A stretch of 64,000 nt of DNA from Streptomyces sp. SAI-127 (GTDB lineage Bacteria > Actinomycetota > Actinomycetes > Streptomycetales > Streptomycetaceae): the NCBI RefSeq assembly GCF_029894425.1, contig NZ_JARXYJ010000001.1, positions 5,270,001 through 5,334,000 of the forward strand, written 5' to 3'. This document shows positions 26,263 through 36,839 of the stretch, one piece after another. The notes beneath the pieces were generated by a model, which searched no databases, was not told where the DNA came from, and saw only the letters and a program-made list of their open reading frames with translations. Within the stretch, counting starts at the first letter, position 1; every line of letters starts with the position of its first letter. Both the position numbers and the translations under genes were made by a program.

Positions 26263-26640
26263 TCAGTCCTCGTCGGGCAGGACGACGTGCAGGGCCCAGG
26301 CCACTATGGAGATGATCAGGCCGCCCAGGACGGCGGTCCAGAACCCCTCGACGTGGAAGCTCAGGTCGATCTTGTCGGCGAGCCACGAGGTGAGGAGCAG
26401 CATCAGCGCGTTGACGACCAGCGTGAACAGGCCGAGCGTCAGGATGAACAGCGGGAAGGTCAGCACCTTCACGACCGGCTTGACCAGGAAGTTCACCAGG
26501 CCGAAGACCAGGGCGACGAGGATCAGCGTCCAGACCTTCTTGCCGGTGCTGTCACCGGTCAGGGTGATCTTGTCGAGCAGCCACACCGCGACCGCCAGGG
26601 CACCCGCGTTGGCGATCGTCTTGACTACGAAATTCTTCAT
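26263..26640 (-). CDS. Small four-TM membrane protein (phage holin superfamily IV type)
   Basis: The 125-residue protein has four membrane helices (about 8-24, 36-56, 62-88 and 100-120) and the VNFLVKPVVKVLTFPLFILTLGLFTLVVNALML core that marks the PF04020 family. In spite of the holin name, these are common chromosomal membrane proteins of unknown role. It is the first gene of the probable operon with ptpA and divergent from the cupin gene, with 58 bp between the starts. Confidence 0.85.
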   Translation of the reverse strand: MKNFVVKTIANAGALAVAVWLLDKITLTGDSTGKKVWTLILVALVFGLVNFLVKPVVKVLTFPLFILTLGLFTLVVNALMLLLTSWLADKIDLSFHVEGFWTAVLGGLIISIVAWALHVVLPDED

Positions 26641-26698
26641 GTGTCTGATCGTGACAGAAGAGATCGGTTACGGGCACTGACGAGGGCGGACTAAGTCG

Positions 26699-27016
26699 AT
26701 GAAGGCATTCCGGTTGGATGAACTGGAGGCGGAGCGCGCCGCCAACGACGGTGCCTACCTGCAGTTCCTGCGTGAGCGGAACATGTCCGTCGGTCTGTAC
26801 GCACTCGACGCGGGCGCCCAGGACCCGCAGCAGCCGCACCGCCAGGACGAGGTCTACTTCGTGGTCAGCGGGCGCGCGGCGATCACCGTGGGCATGGAGA
26901 CCACCCAGGTGTCGCGCGGCAGCGTGGTGTACGTACCGGCCGGTGTCGCCCACAAGTTCCACCACATCAGCGAGGACCTCAGGGTCATGGTGGTGTTCTC
27001 TCCCCCGGAGAGCTGA
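26699..27016 (+). CDS. Cupin-domain protein
   Basis: The 105-residue single-cupin protein has metal-binding motif 1 in PHRQDEVYFVVSGRAAITVG and motif 2 in PAGVAHKFHHI. His and Glu side chains are placed to bind a divalent metal. It may be a small dioxygenase, isomerase or sensor; no substrate can be named. GAGGGCGGA precedes the ATG. Confidence 0.85.
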   Translation: MKAFRLDELEAERAANDGAYLQFLRERNMSVGLYALDAGAQDPQQPHRQDEVYFVVSGRAAITVGMETTQVSRGSVVYVPAGVAHKFHHISEDLRVMVVFSPPES

Positions 27017-27175
27017 CCTGCGGTCTCGGGGTTCCCTAGGGGATCAGTCAGGGGAGGACAAGGGGTGCGAGGCCCCCGCAGAGGCACCTGTCGGCCCTAG
27101 CATCGAGTGCAGGACATTGATGGATCCGGTACCAGACGGGCCGGACGGTGCAGGACTTCAGAGAGGTTAAGTGCG

Positions 27176-27388
27176 ATGGGAGAGATCTTCGCGGGGCTGC
27201 CGTGGTGGGTGAAGTGGATCGCTGTGCCGGTCATTGCCCTGGTCGTGTTCGGCGGGCTGATAGCCACGGTCGTCGGCTTCGTCATCGGCCTGCTCTTCAA
27301 GCTGCTGGTCTTCGTGGCCCTGGTCGGCGGACTCGTCTACGTCGTACGGAAGTTCATGTCGAGCTCCTCGTCGCGCAGCGACTGGTGA
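27176..27388 (+). CDS. Small membrane protein (DUF5326-like)
   Basis: The 70-residue protein has two close hydrophobic helices (about 10-30 and 36-58) after the start MGEIFAGLPWWVKW. The C-terminal tail is basic and Ser-rich. The start follows GAGAGG. I believe it matches the Streptomyces family DUF5326 from memory. The role is unknown. Confidence 0.72.
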   Translation: MGEIFAGLPWWVKWIAVPVIALVVFGGLIATVVGFVIGLLFKLLVFVALVGGLVYVVRKFMSSSSSRSDW

Positions 27389-27586
27389 GCGTCCGGAGGG
27401 GGCGGGGCGACCGGTAACAGGAATCCCCTGTTCCCTCGGGGGAGGGAAGTTTCCCGGACGGGCCGTATATGTGCGGTGGCGGACCGTTAAAGTCCGGAAC
27501 TCGACGCGGGGACGACCCCGCGAGCGGCGTACACCCCCTCCCGTGTTCCCCGCACGGGCTGCCCCCTCGCGCTCCGGGAGTGACCC

Positions 27587-28528
27587 TTGGCCACGGTTGA
27601 CACCGCACCCGCCCAGATCGACACCCGTTCGACGACGGCTCCCACACAGCCGACAGCTCCGCCGCAGCCGTCAGCTCCCGTACAGCCGTCTGCTCCGGTA
27701 CAGACATCCGGTCCCGTACGGCCGTCAGCCCCCCTCCAGCGCCGCGCGGCGCCCTCCTCCGAAGCGTCCGAACAGCCCCACTCCGCGACGCTCATCGGGT
27801 CCGTCCAGCGTGCCATGCGCCTGCTCGAGTCCGTCGCGGAGCACGAGCACGGAGCCCCCGCCAAACAACTCGCCCGCGAGACCGGGCTGGCGCTCCCCAC
27901 GGCGTACCACCTGCTGCGCACCCTCGTGCACGAGGGCTATCTGCGTCGCGACAAGGGTCTGTTCTTCCTCGGCGAGGCGGCCGAGCGGCTGAGCAGCAGC
28001 GGAGCCGAGCAGAAACGTCGCAGCACCGTCGTCGAGGCGCTCGCGCACTGGCGCGACCTGATCGGCGTGCCGGTGTACTACGCGCAGTACCGGAACGGCG
28101 AGATCGAGGTCCTCTGTGTCTCCGACAGCCCCGGCAACCCGGCGGTCGAGGAGTGGGCCGACTTCCGCGAGACCGGGCACGCGCACGCCATCGGACAGTG
28201 CCTCCTCGCCCAGCTCGACGACGAGGCTCGGCGCGACCATCTCGACCGGTACCCCGTGCAGTCCATCACCCCGTACACCGTGCGCGACGGGCACAGCCTG
28301 CTCCGGCGTCTCGAACGGACCGCGCGGATGGAGCCGGTGATAGAGCGTCAGGAGTACGCGCTGGGGACGGTGTGCGCGGCCATTCCGATCACATTGGGTA
28401 ACGCTGCGGCAACGATGGCCATCTCCCTGCCTGCCCATCAGGCCGACCGGTTGCTGGCCGCAACCCAGCAACTGCAAGAGGAAATCGGGCGGCTGACCGG
28501 CTCGCTGGCGATCTCTATCAGTATCTGA
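27587..28528 (+). CDS. ssgR: IclR-family regulator of sporulation gene ssgA
   Basis: The 313-residue regulator starts at TTG 27587, 7 nt after GGGAG. It has a Pro/Ala/Gln/Thr-rich N-terminal extension of about 65 residues. An IclR winged helix (about 68-125: GSVQRAMRLLESVAEHEHGAPAKQLARETGLALPTAYHLLRTL) and an effector domain with HAIGQCLLAQLDD follow. Its position directly before ssgA identifies it as SsgR, which activates ssgA during sporulation. A CGCGGGG-ACGA-CCCCGCG hairpin (27505-27522) lies in the leader. Confidence 0.9.
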   Translation: MATVDTAPAQIDTRSTTAPTQPTAPPQPSAPVQPSAPVQTSGPVRPSAPLQRRAAPSSEASEQPHSATLIGSVQRAMRLLESVAEHEHGAPAKQLARETGLALPTAYHLLRTLVHEGYLRRDKGLFFLGEAAERLSSSGAEQKRRSTVVEALAHWRDLIGVPVYYAQYRNGEIEVLCVSDSPGNPAVEEWADFRETGHAHAIGQCLLAQLDDEARRDHLDRYPVQSITPYTVRDGHSLLRRLERTARMEPVIERQEYALGTVCAAIPITLGNAAATMAISLPAHQADRLLAATQQLQEEIGRLTGSLAISISI

Positions 28529-28626
28529 AAACTCACTCCTTGTGATCTGTTGTGCACGTTCAGCAAGATGCCACCAGTGTCAGAGGGATCATTCCCGGCC
28601 AACGAAGGCAGATGACGGGGTAGGCA

Positions 28627-29064
28627 ATGCGCGAGACCGTACAGGCAGAGGTCATGATGAGCTTTCTCGTCTCGGAGGAGCTCTCTTTCCGCATTCCGGT
28701 GGAGCTGCGCTACGAGGCCTGCGATCCCTACGCAGTCCGGCTGACCTTCCATCTCCCGGGCGACGACCCGGTGACCTGGGCTTTCGGCCGTGAGCTGTTG
28801 ATCGACGGGGTGGGCCGGCCATGTGGGGAGGGCGACGTGCGGGTCTCGCCCGCCGGTTCCGACCTGCTGGGCGACGTCCTGATCAGGCTTCAGGTCGGCG
28901 GTGATCAGGCACTGTTCCGCTCGTCGACGGCGCCGATCATCGCGTTCCTCGACCGCACCGACAAGGTGGTGCCGCTGGGGCAGGAGACCGCGCTGGCCGA
29001 TTTCGACACCCATCTCGACGAGGCGCTGGACCGGATCCTGGCGGAGGAACAGAGCGCAGGCTGA
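28627..29064 (+). CDS. ssgA: Sporulation and cell-division activator SsgA
   Basis: The 145-residue SsgA-like protein begins MRETVQAEVMMSFLVSEELSFRIPVELRYE and continues with DPYAVRLTFHLPGDDPVTWAFGREL. These are the defining motifs of the SsgA family, which is found only in sporulating actinomycetes. It localises to future septum sites and stimulates septation and hyphal branching, in part through SsgB. It is 98 bp downstream of ssgR, so it probably has its own SsgR-dependent promoter in the gap. Confidence 0.94.
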   Translation: MRETVQAEVMMSFLVSEELSFRIPVELRYEACDPYAVRLTFHLPGDDPVTWAFGRELLIDGVGRPCGEGDVRVSPAGSDLLGDVLIRLQVGGDQALFRSSTAPIIAFLDRTDKVVPLGQETALADFDTHLDEALDRILAEEQSAG

Positions 29065-29317
29065 CCCCTTATGGCGGTGAGACGACGGAACGCTTCAATC
29101 GTGAGGTGGGAGGGCGCAGGAACGCTTCTGCCGATGCGGGGCTCAGGGTGAGGGTGGCGCGCTGTCGGGAAGGCGGGCCGGTTGACCTCGGGGCAGGCTG
29201 GATCTGGCCACCCTCGTCTCATCGTCGGAGCCGGAAGCCGGGAGCCCTAGGGTGCTTCTGGCGAAGCTTGAAGTCGCCCTTGCGCTGGTGGAGGTGGGCA
29301 GCGCCCCTGATCCCCTC

Positions 29318-31087
29318 TCAGCGCCTGCGCCGTCGCCCCTTGCCACCGCGTGCCGCTGCCGGCCGGCTGTCGGCCGTGCCCGCGCTCACGCTTGTCGCCG
29401 GTACGGGTGCCGGAGCCCCCGCACCCACCGCCTCCGCCCCCGGCCGGTCCGCCGAGACCACCAGGGCCGCGAGGACCGTGGTGACCGGCACCGATGCGAC
29501 GAGGCCGATCGAGCCGACCAGCGTGCGCACGATCTCCTCCGCCACCAGCTCACTGTTGGCGACGGTCCCCACGCTGGACTGTGCGATGGAGAAGAGCAGC
29601 AGCAGCGGCAGCGCGGCACCCGCGTAGGCGAGGACGAGCGTGTTGACGACGGAGGCGATGTGGTCGCGCCCGATCCGGATACCCGCGCGGTAGAGCCCGC
29701 GCCAGCCCATCGTCGGGTTGGCGTCGTGCAGCTCCCACACGGCCGAGGTCTGCGTGACCGTCACGTCGTCGAGGACACCGAGCGAGCCGATGATGACGCC
29801 GGCGAGCAGCAGGCCGCTCATGTCGATCGACGGATACAGCCCATGGATGAGCCCGGTGTTGTCGTCCGTGTTGCCCGTGAGCGCGGCCCAACCGATGAAC
29901 TGCGAGCCGAGGAGGCCGATCAGCACCAGGGAGATCAGCGTGCCGAGCACCGCCACGGAGGTTCTGGCCGACAGACCGTGGCACATGTAGAGGGCGATCA
30001 GCATGATGGCGCTCGACCCGACCACCGCCACGAGGAGCGGGTTCGAGCCCTGCAGGATCGCGGGCAGGACGAAGAAGTTCAGCAGCAGGAAGCTGATGGT
30101 CAGGGCGACCAGCGCCATGACACCGCGCAGTCGCCCGACGATCACGACGGCGAGCGCGAAGATTCCGGCGAGCAGCCCCATGGGGAGCCTGCGGTTCACG
30201 TCGGCGACCGAGTACTGCAGATCCCTGGGCGCCGAAGGCTCGTACGCGACCACGACCTTCTGGCCCTCGTGCAACTGCCGGGACTGGTCCGGCTGGACGA
30301 TCTCCGTGAAGGTGCGGCCCTTGTCGTCGCCGGTGTCGACCCGGATCGTCGCCTTCTTGCAGGTGCCGTTCGCCTGCTGCTCGGCGGAGGAGCCCTCGGC
30401 GGTGGAGGTGTCCCCGGTCGGGGTCTCCCCCGAGGCGTTCACCGACTTGCAGCTGACGCTCACGACCTTGGTGACCGTTGCCTGTTGGGTCTGCCGGTCG
30501 AAGCCGACCCCGGTACGTTCGTGCGCCGGGGCGCCACCGGGCCACAGCACTGCCAGGCCCACCACCACCGCTACGCCGAACGGGATGAGGATCGCCGCGA
30601 TGACCTTGCGCAGGTGCTTGGAGACGGGAGTTGCCGGTCCGTGGCTGTGACTGTGGCCGTGCCCACCACCGCTGCCGGAGCCGCCCCCCTGCCCGTGTCC
30701 GTCGCCGGGTTCGTGCCCGTGCCCGTGTCCGTCGCCGGGTTCGTGCCCGTGCCCGTGTCCGTCGCCGGGTTCGTGCCCGTGCCCATGGCCGTCACCACCA
30801 CCCCAGCCCCCGCCGCCCTGACCGCCACCCCGGCCACCATCACCATGGCCGCCGCCCAGGTCAGTGCCACCGACCTGGCCTCCACCACCGGCTCCGGGCC
30901 CGTACCCGTAGCCCTGCCCACTGTGCCCGCCCTGCCCACCGTGCTCATGCTCGTGCCAGCCGTCGGCCCCGCCGTTTCCGAACTGCCCGCGGGAGCCATT
31001 GCCGGGGCCGAGCCCGGGACCGTTTCCGGAGCCCGGTCGGCGCGGAGGCTCGGGAGGCGGGTATGGGGGCTGATGCATCGTGGTCAC
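29318..31087 (-). CDS. YibE/F-family membrane protein with His/Gly-rich N-terminus
   Basis: The 589-residue protein has a cytoplasmic first 150 residues rich in Gly, His and Pro, including three perfect DGHGHGHEPG repeats. Then come one TM helix (about 160-180), an extracytoplasmic domain of about 130 residues with two Cys, and a block of about seven helices (about 310-540) with DVTVTQTSAVWELHDANP, the YibE/F hallmark. Its function is unknown; the His runs could bind Zn, Ni or Cu. The start is GTG 31087 or ATG 31078; neither has a clear ribosome site. Confidence 0.83.
   Translation of the reverse strand: MTTMHQPPYPPPEPPRRPGSGNGPGLGPGNGSRGQFGNGGADGWHEHEHGGQGGHSGQGYGYGPGAGGGGQVGGTDLGGGHGDGGRGGGQGGGGWGGGDGHGHGHEPGDGHGHGHEPGDGHGHGHEPGDGHGQGGGSGSGGGHGHSHSHGPATPVSKHLRKVIAAILIPFGVAVVVGLAVLWPGGAPAHERTGVGFDRQTQQATVTKVVSVSCKSVNASGETPTGDTSTAEGSSAEQQANGTCKKATIRVDTGDDKGRTFTEIVQPDQSRQLHEGQKVVVAYEPSAPRDLQYSVADVNRRLPMGLLAGIFALAVVIVGRLRGVMALVALTISFLLLNFFVLPAILQGSNPLLVAVVGSSAIMLIALYMCHGLSARTSVAVLGTLISLVLIGLLGSQFIGWAALTGNTDDNTGLIHGLYPSIDMSGLLLAGVIIGSLGVLDDVTVTQTSAVWELHDANPTMGWRGLYRAGIRIGRDHIASVVNTLVLAYAGAALPLLLLFSIAQSSVGTVANSELVAEEIVRTLVGSIGLVASVPVTTVLAALVVSADRPGAEAVGAGAPAPVPATSVSAGTADSRPAAARGGKGRRRRR
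30691..30780. repeat. Three perfect 30-bp tandem repeats
   Basis: Identical 30-bp units at 30691, 30721 and 30751 encode the His-rich DGHGHGHEPG repeat of the YibE/F protein. Exact identity at the DNA level points to recent expansion by slippage. Confidence 0.95.
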
Positions 31088-31164
31088 CGACCGATCATCG
31101 CAAGAACGACAGGGGCCCTCTGTTCACCGCGCCCGGATTGACGCTAGCGTGGAGCCACCTTTGT

Positions 31165-33119
<1,955 letters not shown>

Positions 33120-33133
33120 GCCCGACAGGTGAA

Positions 33134-33182
33134 TGGGCCCGCGCCGCCGAACCACCCGAGTCCGGGCGGTGGCGCGGACCCA
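33134..33182. terminator. Terminator after thiC
   Basis: A 16-bp stem with one mismatch and one G-U pair (TGGG, CCGCGCC and CCG blocks pair) has a loop of about 17 nt. It lies between thiC and the convergent serine hydrolase gene. Confidence 0.75.
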
Positions 33183-33207
33183 TGAGTCCGTCGACAGCCG
33201 AAGACGC

Positions 33208-34344
33208 TCAGGCGGTGAGCAAGGTGACGACCCGGTTGATCATGTCCTCACTCGCGGCCAGAGGCGTCGGTGTGTACGACAACACGAAGCGGAGCCGCAG
33301 ATCCCGGGTGGCGAACATACGGGTGCGGTACCCGTACGTGTCACCTGTCTTGCCCCAGAACGTCACGCCGTTCACTGTGGCCGTCTGCAGCCCCATGCTG
33401 TAGCGGGCCGGACTGCCGTCCACCATGTGAACGGACTGCGGCGGCAGAGCGAAGAGGTGGCTCATGGCCTCGGGCGGCAGTAACACGCCGGAGAACAGGG
33501 CTTCCTGGAAGCGGAAGAGGTCGTCGGCGGATGAGACCAGTTCTCCCTCGCCCCAGGAGCTCGACTGTTCGTACGTCGTGATGTCCTGGAGCGACTTGTC
33601 GGTCATGCGGAGGTAGCCGTGCACATGCGGGCCGTGCAGGTGCGGGTCGTCACCAGGCAACAGGGTCCGCGTCAGGTTCAGGGGACGCAGGATGCGGGAC
33701 TTGATCGCCTCGCCGTAGTGCCGGCCGGTCAGCTCCTCGATGAGCAGGGCGAGCAGCACATAGTTGATGCCGCGGTACTCCTGTTTGGTGCCGGGAGGGA
33801 ACTTGAGCGGGCTGTGGGTCACGGTCCGCACCATTTCCCGGGGTGTCCATCGGTCTCCTCGGTGCCGTAGGACGGCTTCCGGGGTACTGAGGTCCGGCAG
33901 TCCTCGATGGTCGGGCAGTCCGCTCGTGTGGTTCAGCAACTGCGTCACGGTGATGCGTGCGAAGGAGGAGGGAAGAAGGCCCCGAAGGTACCTGCCGATG
34001 GGGGCATCGAGGTCCACCCGGTGTCGCGCCCACAGCTGCAGCACGACAGCCGCCACGAATGCCTTGGTGACGCTGCCTGCTCGGAACCGGTCGTCCCCGT
34101 ACAGGGCACGGCCGCTCCTTATGTCTGACACTCCTGCGGTGCCGTACCAGTGGGTTCCCCGGCCCTCGACGCGCAGTTGCGCGGAGGTGGCCGGCGGATG
34201 GGACAGATCGCTGATCGCAGCTTGCAGGGCACTGGTGTCCGCGGTGGTCTTGGCTGACGCGCCGGCACTGGCGCTTCCGGTGACAGCCAGCATGGCACCG
34301 GCCGCACAACCACCCATCAGGGAACGTCGGGAGAGAGAAGTCAT
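33208..34344 (-). CDS. Secreted serine hydrolase, DD-carboxypeptidase/beta-lactamase type
   Basis: The 378-residue exported protein starts with a signal peptide containing a twin-arginine (SRRSLMGG) and a hydrophobic core ending near residue 30. S91-V-T-K94 and the KTG in WGKTGDTYGYRT are present, while the middle motif reads Y190-R-G in place of the usual Y-S-N, with an Asn two residues later. It would act on D-Ala-D-Ala peptides or esters outside the cell. The altered motif makes the activity uncertain. It is convergent with thiC. Confidence 0.85.
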   Translation of the reverse strand: MTSLSRRSLMGGCAAGAMLAVTGSASAGASAKTTADTSALQAAISDLSHPPATSAQLRVEGRGTHWYGTAGVSDIRSGRALYGDDRFRAGSVTKAFVAAVVLQLWARHRVDLDAPIGRYLRGLLPSSFARITVTQLLNHTSGLPDHRGLPDLSTPEAVLRHRGDRWTPREMVRTVTHSPLKFPPGTKQEYRGINYVLLALLIEELTGRHYGEAIKSRILRPLNLTRTLLPGDDPHLHGPHVHGYLRMTDKSLQDITTYEQSSSWGEGELVSSADDLFRFQEALFSGVLLPPEAMSHLFALPPQSVHMVDGSPARYSMGLQTATVNGVTFWGKTGDTYGYRTRMFATRDLRLRFVLSYTPTPLAASEDMINRVVTLLTA

Positions 34345-34465
34345 GGTCCGTCATGCTGCCGACGTTGCCCCGTGGTGCCATCCGGGATGTCCCCCACGAA
34401 CACCCGGACCGGACCCCGAGGCCGTTGTTGCGCGCCGACGGAGAGGCCGGCCCGCGGCCGGATCT

Positions 34466-34501
34466 TCGGCTTGCGCTCCCCGTGGTGGGGGCGCAAGCCG
34501 A
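34466..34501 (-). terminator. Terminator after the two-TM protein gene
   Basis: An 11-bp perfect stem (TCGGCTTGCGC with its complement) is extended by four more pairs, one of them G-U, and closes on a 6-nt loop. It begins 17 nt past the stop of the minus-strand gene ending at 34518. Confidence 0.82.
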
Positions 34502-34517
34502 GGGGCTGTGCCGGGTG

Positions 34518-35372
34518 CTACTCCGGCTGGTGTTCCGGCCCCCCGAAGTCCGGGCTGGTGTAGTCCGGGCTGGTGAAGCTCGGGCGGGCACCGGACGCTC
34601 CGTCGTCCGGGCTGCTGAAGCCCGGGCGGCCGTAGCCGAGGCTGGGCATCCGGCTGGTCGGTGCGGGCGGAGCCGTGTGGTGCAGTGCGGCGGTGCCGGG
34701 GTCGGCCAGAGCCTCCCTGAGGAAGGGGAGGATGCCGCGTTCCAGCAGGGCCTCGCGCCAGGCGTCCCTGGCCCGTGCCACCTCCTCGCTCAGCTCGCCG
34801 TACCCCGCGTCCGGCGAGGGCCGGTTGCGCAGGGCGGTGAGCAGCAGCCCGACGGCGGCGACCAGGATCGCGGCCGCGGTCATGGCGCCGAACACCCATC
34901 CGATGGTGATCATGGTGTGGGCGAACGCCGGCTCGGGGTCGAGCATCTGCAGGATGTAACCCACGAGCAGGAAGATCGCCGCGGCGATTCCGGCGAGGAC
35001 GGGCGTCAGGACCGCGGCGACGGCGACGGCGCCCGCACCGGCGGTCTCGGCGACCTCTCCCATGGTGGTGGCGAGCCCCATCGCACCCGTGCCCGACTCG
35101 GCGGGGCCGGGTTCGTGCACGGACGACAGGGTGGACGGCGCCGCCGGGCGGCGCTGTTCCTCGCGGACCTTCACGTAGTGCTGGTACTCGGTCGCCGCGG
35201 CCGCCGTGACGAGTGCGGTGGCGTTGAGCGCCATGGTGCGCAGCTGTTCGGGATTCAACCGCTGTCCGACAGCGGCCAGTTCGGGACGGTGTGGTGCGGA
35301 GCGCAGCGCCTCATCGAGGATCCGCTCGTACTCCTGGCGGTCCTCGCTGTGCAGGTGCTGCGGAACGCTGTT
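34518..35372 (-). CDS. Two-TM membrane protein, unknown
   Basis: The 284-residue protein has a polar helical N-terminus (about 1-80), two membrane helices (about 122-146 and 155-180) and a charged segment. The C-terminal tail is rich in Ser, Pro, Gly and Tyr, with SFTSPDYTSPDFGGPE-like repeats. The start at 35372 follows GGGGGA. I do not recognise the family. The arrangement could suit a protein that senses or anchors something at the membrane. Confidence 0.7.
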   Translation of the reverse strand, partial: NSVPQHLHSEDRQEYERILDEALRSAPHRPELAAVGQRLNPEQLRTMALNATALVTAAAATEYQHYVKVREEQRRPAAPSTLSSVHEPGPAESGTGAMGLATTMGEVAETAGAGAVAVAAVLTPVLAGIAAAIFLLVGYILQMLDPEPAFAHTMITIGWVFGAMTAAAILVAAVGLLLTALRNRPSPDAGYGELSEEVARARDAWREALLERGILPFLREALADPGTAALHHTAPPAPTSRMPSLGYGRPGFSSPDDGASGARPSFTSPDYTSPDFGGPEHQPE

Positions 35373-35574
35373 CATGTGCATCCCCCGATGCTCCGTAGGG
35401 CTTGGGGCTCGCATGCCAACGAGCCGTCGGGCAGAAACGGAGGGGAGCCTGCTACGGATAAGCAGATGGTAGAGCTGTCACGGCACAGGGTGACAGGGGG
35501 TTTCCAGAAATTGGCCTCTGGCCTGCGCGGTCGACGGTCAGTCCGTCCTGCGGGAACTACTGCCCCGCGAACGT

Positions 35575-36639
35575 TCAGATATCCAGGGGCAGTTGCTGGA
35601 CCAGCAGTTTTCCGGCCATGGTCACCCCGCCGTCCATCGCGATGGCCAGTCCGTCGGCGTAGACGTGCGGTCCCTCGACCACCGGACCGGATTCGTCCTC
35701 ATCGTCCTCGGAACCCACTTCGCCGAGCAGATAGGGGATCGGGCTGTGGCCGTGAACGATGCGGGTGCCGCCGTACGTATCGAGCAGCGAGCGCACATGG
35801 CCGGCGCCGCCCTCGTCGCGGAAGGAGAAGCGCTTGGTCAACTTGCGGAACAGATCCCACACCTCGTCCGCGTCGTTGCGCGTGAGGGTCTCGCGGATGG
35901 TGTCGTTGACCGCCTCGATCGAGTCGCCGTAGTCGAGATAGGCGGTGGTGTCGGAGTGGACGAGCAGATGTCCGTCGACCTCCTCGACGGCGTCCAGCCG
36001 TGCCATCCACTGCAGATGGTGGTCCTGGAGGCGGTCCATGTCGGTCTTCTGTCCGCCGTTGAGTAGCCAGGCCGCCTGGAAGGTGGCGGTGCCGGCGCCG
36101 GAGTTGACGGGCGTGTCGCCGAACCGCTTGGCGCCGAGCAGCAGCAGTTCGTGGTTGCCCATGAGGGCCTTGCAGTAGCCGCCGGCCGCGGCGGCCTCCG
36201 CGGACAGCCGCATCACGAGATCGATGACGCCGATGCCGTCGGGCCCACGGTCGGTGAAGTCGCCGAGGAACCACAGCCGGGCGGTGCCCGCGCACCAGTT
36301 GCCCGCCGTGTCGACGAGGCCCTTCTCCTGGAGCGCGGACATCAGTTCGTCGAGGTAGCCATGGACGTCGCCGACGACGAACAGCGGACCGGGACCGTCC
36401 ACCGCCTGTGCCGCGGGGTCGGTGGCCGCCTGGAGCTCGTCACCGTGGCTGATGACGGGCAGGTCCTGCTCGGTGGGGGTGTACCCCTCCGGGTAGGCCT
36501 CCTCGTCGGCCGGGACGACGTCACCGGGGTGCGTGCTGTGGCCGTACGGACCGGTCTCGTTGACGTACGCGGGCACCCGGAAGTCGCGCAGCACCGCCGT
36601 GCGCTCCACCTCGGGTCCCTGACCGGCCCCCTGAGTCAT
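35575..36639 (-). CDS. Calcineurin-like metallophosphoesterase
   Basis: The 354-residue phosphatase has the full metal set: GD91-V-H93-G, GDFTDRGPD, GNHE and a late GHSPIPY. This is the pattern of PPP-type protein or diadenosine-tetraphosphate phosphatases. About 80 polar residues precede the domain. The start at 36639 follows GGAGGGG. The substrate is uncertain; ApaH-like or PrpA-like activity is the likeliest. Confidence 0.85.
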   Translation of the reverse strand: MTQGAGQGPEVERTAVLRDFRVPAYVNETGPYGHSTHPGDVVPADEEAYPEGYTPTEQDLPVISHGDELQAATDPAAQAVDGPGPLFVVGDVHGYLDELMSALQEKGLVDTAGNWCAGTARLWFLGDFTDRGPDGIGVIDLVMRLSAEAAAAGGYCKALMGNHELLLLGAKRFGDTPVNSGAGTATFQAAWLLNGGQKTDMDRLQDHHLQWMARLDAVEEVDGHLLVHSDTTAYLDYGDSIEAVNDTIRETLTRNDADEVWDLFRKLTKRFSFRDEGGAGHVRSLLDTYGGTRIVHGHSPIPYLLGEVGSEDDEDESGPVVEGPHVYADGLAIAMDGGVTMAGKLLVQQLPLDI

Positions 36640-36839
36640 CAGACCCCTCCACCATCGCGCCGCATCTGCACCGCTTCGGACTGCCTGGTCGCAGCGGCCC
36701 GCGGTGTCGTGGGCCCATCATAGGAATGCGGATCGCGCCATGTGATGACCCAGGGGTAGTGAATCGGAGCAAGACTCCTGTTCACCGCGGCATTCGCCCC
36801 GATTGGGCCGGGCTTGGACCCTCGCCCGGCCGCTTCCTG

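Noticed and set aside
26263..26640. Prophage origin suggested by the holin family name
   Set aside because: No phage genes or attachment sites are nearby; this family is common on actinobacterial chromosomes.
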